Positions 57,894 to 64,000 of a stretch of DNA of 64,000 nt are shown in pieces. The notes under the pieces were generated by a model. That model did no database searches and was not told where the DNA came from. It was given only the letters and a program-made list of their open reading frames with translations. Made by a program: the position numbers and the translations under genes. How positions within the stretch are numbered: the stretch's first letter is position 1; every line of letters starts with the position of its first letter. Source of the DNA: Shewanella sp. CG12_big_fil_rev_8_21_14_0_65_47_15 (GTDB taxonomy: Bacteria; Pseudomonadota; Gammaproteobacteria; Enterobacterales; Shewanellaceae). The stretch is from NCBI RefSeq assembly GCF_002783505.1, contig NZ_PFGL01000017.1, forward strand, positions 1-64,000, given 5' to 3'.

Positions 57894-60110
57894 ATGATGC
57901 GTAGAATACTCGCTTCTCTCTTTTTATGTCTGTTCCTCTCCCCTCTAATTGCAGCCGAACGGCCTAAGATAGGGCTGGTTCTCAGCGGTGGTGGTGCCAA
58001 GGGAGCTGCCCACGTAGGAGTGCTCAAAATATTGGAAGAACATCATATTCCGGTCGATTACATTGCAGGTACCAGTATCGGTGCCTATGTCGCAGGCATG
58101 TACTCACTGGGGTACAGTGCGAGCGAAGTCGAAGCCATTATGATGGGGGTCAATTGGGACAGCGGCTACTCGGATACTATTCCGCGCAATGTATTGAGCT
58201 ACAGGGATAAACAGCTAAGGGATCGTTACAACATTCCACTGAACATTGGCTATAACGAAGGGGAAGTGAGGGCGCCTAGCGGTTTGCTACGGGGTCAGAC
58301 CATGTCGCAGTTATTGCGACAATCAACGGATTTAGTGAATCAGTTCGGTCATTTTAATGAGTTAGCCATTCCCTACCGAGCGGTGGCGACCGACTTAGAA
58401 ACCAGCTTACCGGTAGTGCTCGACCAAGGCAGTATAGTCAAGGCGATGCAGGCCTCTGCCACTGTACCCGGCGCGCTGCAACCTACCCAAATCGATGGCA
58501 AGCTGCTCGTCGATGGTGGTATTGCCAACAATATGCCCGTCGATGTGGTGAAAGCCATGGGCGCCGATATTATTATCGCCGTGGATATTGGTTCACCATT
58601 AGTTAAGAAAGACAAATTAGACAGTACGATTGCAGTGCTCGATCAGCTTTCCAACTTTTTGACCAATGCTAGCACCGAAAAACAAAAATTACTGCTGACA
58701 GATAAAGATGTGTTGATCCGCCCCGCGATCGATGCCTTAAGCACCACAGATTTTACTATCATGCCGCAGGCATTAACCTTAGGTAAAGAAGCCGCCAACG
58801 GCCAGCTTGATAAGCTGAGCAGTATGAGCGTGAGTCCCGAGGAATATGCTGCCTACGTCGCTGCCAAACAAGCCAAGGGCAAAGTGCTTATCGCTAATGT
58901 GAGCCATCCCATCCAGGAAATAGTGTTCGACAACCAGTCTAAGGTGAACCTCAATCTATTGAAGGAAGCCTTAGAGCTTAAAGCGGGGCAATCGGTCACT
59001 AAAGATGAGCTGAATGAAGCATTAAAACGCATTTACTCCCTCAATAAATTTGAGCGTGTCGATGCCGAATTTGTTGACGGTGAACACGGCCGCATACTCA
59101 CAGTGACCACTAAAGCGAAATCCTGGGGCCCTAATTATTTCCAACTGGGCTTTAATTGGGAGGATGACTTTAGTGCTGATTCGGCTATCACTTTTGATAC
59201 GGCTTACACTATGACGGATCTCACCCGCAACGGTGGCGAGTGGCGTAATGAAGTTAAGCTCGGATTTGAAAAATTATTTGCCACTGAGTTCTATCAACCT
59301 TTGGATAGGGATCAGGAGTTTTATAGCCGCGCGCGTTATCAATACGATACCCAGAGTTGGAACCTATATGACAATAACAATCGCGTCTTTGATTTCGATA
59401 AGCGGACCCATACTATCGAACTCGGTATGGGTTATAACCTTATCCTGCAGGGCATAGTTGAGCTTGGGCTAGTGGCGGAGAAAGGTGTGATAGTCAACGA
59501 TGCTTGGCTCACTGAGGATTTTGATTTCAGCTCCTTCGGCGCCTATTTTAAATTTGGTTACGATAGTTTAGATAGCATCAGTTTCCCCACATCGGGGAAT
59601 CGTGTCACCTTAAACGTCTATGTGCGCAATGAAGATTTCGACGATATTGTCGACAATAATGAAAATGAATACAGCGTGCAGATTGAAGCCGACTGGAAAG
59701 GGGCATTGAGTGTGGGCAACCATGCTTTTGTGGGTAAAGCCTCACTTGGTACCAATAACAATGATGGTGTCAATACGCTGCATCTCTCCGAGTTAGGTGG
59801 TTTCTTAAACCTTTCGGGTTACCACAAAGATTCACTGAGTGGTTCACATAAAATCTTTGGTGCCTTTATCTACCAGTACGACTTGGGGCGTGATGCCTTA
59901 GGTATGACGGATTATCCTTTATACCTAGGTTGGAGTTTAGAGGCGGGAAATGTTTGGTATGAAAGGTCCGACGTCAGTCTATCCGATCTTATCTATGCCT
60001 CGAGTTTGTACATAGGCACAGATACATCCATGGGGCCGGCAGCGCTGGGTTTCGGGATCACAGATATGGGTGATAAATCCTTCTATTTATTTGTAGGTAA
60101 AGCCTTTTAG
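57894..60110 (+). CDS. Type Vd autotransporter: patatin-like phospholipase with POTRA and Omp85-type barrel
   Basis: This 738-residue protein has a signal peptide (1-21) and a patatin domain with the oxyanion loop SGGGAKG (31-37), nucleophile Ser61 in GTSIG and catalytic Asp207 in VDGG. A POTRA-like domain (about 335-415, VSHPIQEIVFDNQSKVN onward) leads into a C-terminal beta-barrel of the Omp85/BamA surface-antigen type ending in aromatic FVGKAF. This is the PlpD-like type V-d layout: a passenger phospholipase carried outward by its own barrel. The catalytic Ser-Asp dyad is intact. It starts 78 bp after the c-di-GMP enzyme stop. Confidence 0.9.
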   Translation: MMRRILASLFLCLFLSPLIAAERPKIGLVLSGGGAKGAAHVGVLKILEEHHIPVDYIAGTSIGAYVAGMYSLGYSASEVEAIMMGVNWDSGYSDTIPRNVLSYRDKQLRDRYNIPLNIGYNEGEVRAPSGLLRGQTMSQLLRQSTDLVNQFGHFNELAIPYRAVATDLETSLPVVLDQGSIVKAMQASATVPGALQPTQIDGKLLVDGGIANNMPVDVVKAMGADIIIAVDIGSPLVKKDKLDSTIAVLDQLSNFLTNASTEKQKLLLTDKDVLIRPAIDALSTTDFTIMPQALTLGKEAANGQLDKLSSMSVSPEEYAAYVAAKQAKGKVLIANVSHPIQEIVFDNQSKVNLNLLKEALELKAGQSVTKDELNEALKRIYSLNKFERVDAEFVDGEHGRILTVTTKAKSWGPNYFQLGFNWEDDFSADSAITFDTAYTMTDLTRNGGEWRNEVKLGFEKLFATEFYQPLDRDQEFYSRARYQYDTQSWNLYDNNNRVFDFDKRTHTIELGMGYNLILQGIVELGLVAEKGVIVNDAWLTEDFDFSSFGAYFKFGYDSLDSISFPTSGNRVTLNVYVRNEDFDDIVDNNENEYSVQIEADWKGALSVGNHAFVGKASLGTNNNDGVNTLHLSELGGFLNLSGYHKDSLSGSHKIFGAFIYQYDLGRDALGMTDYPLYLGWSLEAGNVWYERSDVSLSDLIYASSLYIGTDTSMGPAALGFGITDMGDKSFYLFVGKAF

Positions 60111-60137
60111 GCAATGACTTAGCCGCAGCTAATCAAC

Positions 60138-60166
60138 AAGGGCATGACTAAACTCATGCCTTTTTT
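60138..60166 (+). terminator. Terminator after the patatin gene
   Basis: GGCATGA (60141-60147) pairs with TCATGCC (60154-60160) around 6 nt, followed by TTTTTT. Confidence 0.85.
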
Positions 60167-60308
60167 CGTCATAGTGCTGACAATAAGCTCTAAAATAGTC
60201 ACTAAAATGTCATATCCTTTTACAAAATCCTGCTACTGCGGGGCAGGGCAAGATGCTAAGGTTTTGCGGGAAAATCAATAACACACTCAACGGAAGCTGG
60301 GGAAAACA

Positions 60309-62351
60309 ATGAAGAAAATTAGCACACTGGCTCTGGGGATCGCCCTGAGTTTAGGTTTAGCCGCTTGCAGCAGCGAGCCTAAAACGGAAGTCGCCGCGGT
60401 TTCTGGCATTGAATTACAAAATTTTGATGCCTCAGTTCGCCATCAAGACGATTTCTATTACAGCGTCAACGGTAAGTGGTTAGCGAATACGCCCATTCCT
60501 GCCGATAAATCCAACTACGGTGCATTCTCTGTGCTCTACGATCAGAGCCAAGATGCATTGAAAAAGATCATCGATGAAGTGGCCGCGAAAAAGAATCCAG
60601 CGGCGGGCTCTAATGAGCAGAAGATCGGTGACTTTAATGCCAGCTTTATGAATACCGAACTGCTGGAAACCTTAGGTGTTACCCCACTTAATCGGTTATT
60701 AAATGATATCGCCAGCGCGAAAAGCCACGCCGATTTACCCGCAGTCATGGGTAAGTTACTCACCAGCGGTGCTAGCATTCCCTTTGGTTTTTTTGTTAAC
60801 AATGACGCGAAAAATTCGACCCAATATGCGGTGTATTTAAGCCAATCGGGCCTCACACTGCCGGATCGTGATTACTACCTTAAGGATGATCCTAAGTTTG
60901 CCGCTAATCGCCAAGCGATGGCGAAGTATGTCACCGATATACTGACCGAGGCGGGTTATAAGGACGCCAAGCGAGCGGCCAAAAACGTGGCGGAGATCGA
61001 ATTGATGCTGGCGCAAAGCCAGTGGAGCCGCGTTGAATCCCGTGATGCGAATAAGGCTTATAACAAGCGCGATCGCGCTGAACTCCAACAGTTAACGGGC
61101 AAGTTCGATTTTAATGCCTTCGCCGCGAATGCGGGTTTTGGCGACAAAGTCACTGAAGTGGTTGTGCGTCAACCTTCCTATTTTGAAAAACTTGGGGCAA
61201 ATTTTGATGCCTTCCCCGTTTCGGCGTGGCAGGATTATCTCGCGTTCCACTTAGTCGACAGTTATGCCGAACTGCTGAGCAAAAACTTTGTCGATTTGAA
61301 CTTCGCTTTTAAGAGCAAAACCTTAATGGGGATCGAAGAGCAACAACCTCGCTGGAAAAAGGCCGTCGATGGCGCCGACCAAGTGATAGGTGAGCTAGTG
61401 GGCGAGGAATACGTTAAGCAATACTTCAAGCCAGAAGCTAAAGCTCGTATGGAAACCATGATCAAAAACCTGATCAAAGGGTTTGAGGTCAGCATCAATG
61501 AGCTCGAGTGGATGACGCCCGAAACCAAAGTTGCCGCCCAGGAAAAACTGGCTAAATTCACCTATAAAATCGGCTATCCAGATAAGTGGAGAGATTACTC
61601 GGGTTTAGCGATCAAATCCGATGAGCTGGTGGGTAACTATATGCGTTACGCCCAGTTTGAATATCAAGACATGATCAACAAGCTCGGCAAGCCTATCGAT
61701 CGTACCGAGTGGGGCATGACGCCGCAAACGGTCAATGCTTATTACAGCCCAGTGAAAAACGAAATCGTGTTCCCTGCCGCTATTTTGCAGCCACCCTTCT
61801 TCAATATGGATGCCGACGATGCGGTGAACTACGGTGGTATCGGTGCCGTGATCGGCCATGAAATCAGCCATGGTTTCGATGATCAAGGCGCTAAGTACGA
61901 TGGTGACGGTAACCTGCGTGACTGGTGGTCGGACAAAGACCGCGAAGAGTTCCAAAAACGCGGCAAACAGCTTTCGGCTCAGTATTCTGGCTATGAAGCG
62001 CTGCCGGGTAAATTCGTTAACGGTGATTTGACCCTAGGGGAGAACATCGGCGACTTAGGTGGCTTAACCGTGGCTGCGCGCTCTTATCTGATGAGCTTAA
62101 ACGGCAAGCCAGCGCCTGTGATTGACGGTTTAACGGGCGAGCAGCGTTTCTTTGTCGGTTGGTCGCAAGTTTGGCGCCGTAACTACCGCGATGAAGAACT
62201 GGGACGTCGTTTACTGACCGATCCCCATTCACCTAGCCACTACCGTGCAATGGGTACGCCACGTAATCTCGAAGCTTTCTATAAAGCCTTCGAAATGAAA
62301 GAGGGCGATAAGATGTATTTAGCGCCTGAGGACAGGGTTAAAATCTGGTAA
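60309..62351 (+). CDS. M13 family metallopeptidase lipoprotein
   Basis: This 680-residue protein has a lipobox (GLAAC, Cys20) and belongs to the neprilysin/PepO M13 family. Zinc-site motif HEISH (His517, Glu518, His521), the third ligand in ENIGDLGG (Glu578), and substrate-binding NAYYSPVKNEIVFPAAIL are present, as is the M13_N domain from about residue 45 (HQDDFYYSVNGKWL). It probably degrades peptides in the periplasm. Its final residues VKIW keep the tryptophan of the usual CxxW ending but lack the cysteine. It stands alone between two terminators. Confidence 0.93.
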   Translation: MKKISTLALGIALSLGLAACSSEPKTEVAAVSGIELQNFDASVRHQDDFYYSVNGKWLANTPIPADKSNYGAFSVLYDQSQDALKKIIDEVAAKKNPAAGSNEQKIGDFNASFMNTELLETLGVTPLNRLLNDIASAKSHADLPAVMGKLLTSGASIPFGFFVNNDAKNSTQYAVYLSQSGLTLPDRDYYLKDDPKFAANRQAMAKYVTDILTEAGYKDAKRAAKNVAEIELMLAQSQWSRVESRDANKAYNKRDRAELQQLTGKFDFNAFAANAGFGDKVTEVVVRQPSYFEKLGANFDAFPVSAWQDYLAFHLVDSYAELLSKNFVDLNFAFKSKTLMGIEEQQPRWKKAVDGADQVIGELVGEEYVKQYFKPEAKARMETMIKNLIKGFEVSINELEWMTPETKVAAQEKLAKFTYKIGYPDKWRDYSGLAIKSDELVGNYMRYAQFEYQDMINKLGKPIDRTEWGMTPQTVNAYYSPVKNEIVFPAAILQPPFFNMDADDAVNYGGIGAVIGHEISHGFDDQGAKYDGDGNLRDWWSDKDREEFQKRGKQLSAQYSGYEALPGKFVNGDLTLGENIGDLGGLTVAARSYLMSLNGKPAPVIDGLTGEQRFFVGWSQVWRRNYRDEELGRRLLTDPHSPSHYRAMGTPRNLEAFYKAFEMKEGDKMYLAPEDRVKIW

Positions 62352-62368
62352 CAGATTGAGTTAAAAGT

Positions 62369-62395
62369 AAAAAGCCAGACAATATCTGGCTTTTT
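62369..62395 (+). terminator. Terminator after the M13 peptidase gene
   Basis: AAAAAGCCAGA (62369-62379) and TCTGGCTTTTT (62385-62395) form a perfect 11-bp stem with a 5-nt loop. A short CTAG-type remnant (CTAGAATCTAGAATCTA) follows at 62445-62461. Confidence 0.92.
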
Positions 62396-62468
62396 ACTAT
62401 ATGGATGCATGCAACTCTACTACTGGGATAATCATTTTTGCGCCTAGAATCTAGAATCTAAAGTAGGC

Positions 62469-63128
62469 TTACGCCGTTAACACCTCGGGTAATGCGAGCA
62501 AAGTGTCTGTTTGATGATGTGCAATCACCCATTTAGCTTCATCCCTCTGTTCTGCGGCGGGAATAGCGACGGTTTGCATATTGGCGGCGCGGGCGGCGAT
62601 CAAGCCGTTAAAGGAGTCTTCGATGGCGAGGCAAAAGCGGGGATCGACACCTAGAGCTTTAGCGCAGTTTAAATAGACTTCAGGGTGAGGTTTGCCGTAG
62701 GTAAGATGTTCGGCCGATTCTATCGCCATAAATGTTTCACTAAGCTCTAACCTAGTTAATACGGCTTGGATAATGGTATTTGGGGATGATGTGGCTAAGC
62801 CAATTTTTAACCCCAGAGTTTGGCAATGGGTAATCGCCTCATGGACACCTAACATAGCTTCGCCACTAACCAGAATTTCCGCCGCGACTTTATCAACAAT
62901 CGCCTGGCTGACCTTGGCGTTGTCGTAGTTTGTCCAAGGGGCTTTGTGATACCAATAATCGACACATTGGTCGATACGTAAGCCCGTGGTCTGTTGAATC
63001 GTTTCTATGGTGACTGGGACTCCGAGTGCCGATAGCACTTCATACTCGACCCGCTGCCATAGGGGTTCAGAATCGATTAAAACGCCATCCATATCAAAAA
63101 TGACGGCTTGAACATTTAGGATTGTCAT
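62469..63128 (-). CDS. hxpB: Hexitol/sugar phosphatase HxpB (YniC-like HAD)
   Basis: This 219-residue HAD phosphatase has motif I FDMDGVLIDSEPLW, motif II LATSSPNT, the conserved Lys in GKPHPEVYLNCA and motif IV AIEDSFNGLIAARAA. Sequence and length match E. coli HxpB/YniC, which acts on 2-deoxyglucose 6-phosphate and hexitol phosphates; beta-phosphoglucomutase relatives are the alternative. ATG 63126-63128 has GGAG 5 nt upstream and begins at the family N-terminus. Confidence 0.87.
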   Translation of the reverse strand: MTILNVQAVIFDMDGVLIDSEPLWQRVEYEVLSALGVPVTIETIQQTTGLRIDQCVDYWYHKAPWTNYDNAKVSQAIVDKVAAEILVSGEAMLGVHEAITHCQTLGLKIGLATSSPNTIIQAVLTRLELSETFMAIESAEHLTYGKPHPEVYLNCAKALGVDPRFCLAIEDSFNGLIAARAANMQTVAIPAAEQRDEAKWVIAHHQTDTLLALPEVLTA

Positions 63129-63564
63129 TGGTACTCCGATGGGCGGGGATAGAATCACTTAGCAATGCGATAAATTGCGTTTGAGTGTAAGTTTTTGCAC
63201 TGCATCTTAAAAGTCAAAATCCACAAAGTTGAGAAATATTTACGCATATTTAAGCCACAGAGCTGAAAAATTCTTGTTTGATTTCAAATTTGTGAAAACA
63301 TGTTAACTATTTGTGTTGTATGGTTTTTTATCTGTTTTCAAACTATTGTCTAATTTCCCTTGTTTTATTCTTCCCGTATGTTGGGCATCGCCGCCGGATT
63401 TAGCCCTTATTTCGTCCTTCGTCGAGTGTGAGCTGATTCATACTTTTGCAAAGCTGTAGTATACTGCAGGCCGGAAATACGGGTCGATCATGTCGGACTG
63501 TCAGCTTCAATAAAGAAGACGTGCAGTTTCGTTGTTAGAGCGCCAAACAAAGAGGAATGTTGCC
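63129..63564. other. Divergent control region of hxpB and acnB
   Basis: These 436 bp have no gene. The right half must hold the acnB promoter and a long leader; the left half is AT-rich with no recognised site. In the leader, TCGGACTGTCAGC and GGGTCGATCATG stretches occur but no clear riboswitch fold was recognised. Confidence 0.45.
63437..63465 (+). promoter_or_regulatory. Candidate acnB promoter
   Basis: A -10 box TATACT (63460-63465) is preceded after 17 bp by TTCATA (63437-63442) as a weak -35. This leaves a leader of about 90 nt before the GTG at 63565. Confidence 0.45.
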
Positions 63565-64000
63565 GTGCTAGAAGCATATCGTAAACACGTCGCAGAACGT
63601 GCTGCAGAGGGCGTAGTCCCTAAGCCATTAGATGCACATCAAGTGGCTGAACTGGTTAAATTGGTTCAAAATCCACCCGCAGGTGAAGAGGCTTTCGTTC
63701 TCGACCTGCTCGAAAATCGAATTCCCCCCGGTGTTGATGAAGCCGCTTATGTTAAAGCTGCTTTCTTAGATGCAGTGGCTAAAGGCACTGTTGCTTCACC
63801 TATTCTATCTGCTGAGCGTGCTACCGAGTTATTAGGTACTATGCAAGGCGGCTATAACATCGAACCTCTGATTGCGCAGCTCGACAATCCCGCGCTCGCA
63901 CCATTGGCCGTTAAAGCCCTCGCTCATACTCTACTGATGTTTGATTCTTTCCACGATGTGGTTGAGAAGATGGAAGCGGGTAATGAGTTTGCTAAGCAAG
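63565..64000 (+). CDS. acnB: Aconitate hydratase B (N-terminal part)
   Basis: The frame opens at GTG 63565 with AGAGG upstream and runs off the window after 145 residues. The product begins (M)LEAYRKHVAERAAEG and continues with NPPAGEEAFVLDLL, RIPPGVDEAAYVKAAFL and TMQGGYNIEPLI, matching the HEAT-like domain of AcnB. AcnB is the main TCA-cycle aconitase and isomerises citrate and isocitrate with a [4Fe-4S] cluster; the cluster cysteines lie beyond the window. The gene keeps its conserved place downstream of the pdh genes. Confidence 0.96.
   Translation, partial: MLEAYRKHVAERAAEGVVPKPLDAHQVAELVKLVQNPPAGEEAFVLDLLENRIPPGVDEAAYVKAAFLDAVAKGTVASPILSAERATELLGTMQGGYNIEPLIAQLDNPALAPLAVKALAHTLLMFDSFHDVVEKMEAGNEFAKQ

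Overview
The window is chromosomal DNA of a marine or sediment gammaproteobacterium, most probably a Shewanella. The evidence is the hemCDXY block beside a giant LapA/BpfA-type adhesin, the epsilon-type (Wolinella-like) menaquinol:fumarate reductase, a pilus/coaE/zapD cluster and the pdhR-aceEF-lpdA-acnB order. No rRNA, tRNA, CRISPR array, prophage or complete insertion sequence was seen. The species cannot be named from the sequence alone.

Layout. 1-1153 is the N-terminus of a giant adhesin (minus strand) that carries a TAAG site of the LapG-cleaved type. 1589-5671 is the haem operon hemC-hemD-hemX-hemY. Facing it, cyaA has a near-consensus CRP palindrome upstream, followed by cyaY, lptM, lysA, dapF, yigA, xerC and yigB, the E. 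coli order with lysA inserted. 13.6-15.6 kb holds hupE, an AlbA_2-domain protein and ytfE. 15.8-21.0 kb is a tightly overlapping minus-strand efflux operon: AI-2E family permease, outer-membrane factor, HlyD adaptor, DUF2955 protein and a small K+ channel. dusB-fis and prmA follow. 24.2-28.7 kb encodes fumarate reductase with two paralogous cytochrome b subunits. 29-33.2 kb holds rho, trxA, rhlB and a short Ppx/GppA protein.

33.2-46 kb contains a thioredoxin-like protein, mutT, yacG, zapD, coaE, pilD, pilC, pilB, pilA, nadC, ampD and ampE. The spacers here are packed with CTAG-rich palindromic repeats and with a 113-bp structured element. That element occurs four times in the window and always interrupts another repeat just before TTCGC or TACGC. 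46-53.2 kb is the pyruvate dehydrogenase operon, with a perfect PdhR operator in front of pdhR. Between lpdA and acnB sits an accessory set: a periplasmic-propeller GGDEF/EAL protein, a type Vd patatin autotransporter, an M13 lipoprotein peptidase and a sugar-phosphate HAD phosphatase. The window ends inside acnB.

Together the genes cover central and anaerobic energy metabolism (Pdh, aconitase, fumarate reductase, haem), cAMP signalling, surface attachment (adhesin, type IV pilus, c-di-GMP enzyme) and envelope maintenance. The least explained content is the repeat layer between 28.7 and 46 kb. Next are the duplicated fumarate reductase cytochrome b and the K+ channel inside an efflux operon.
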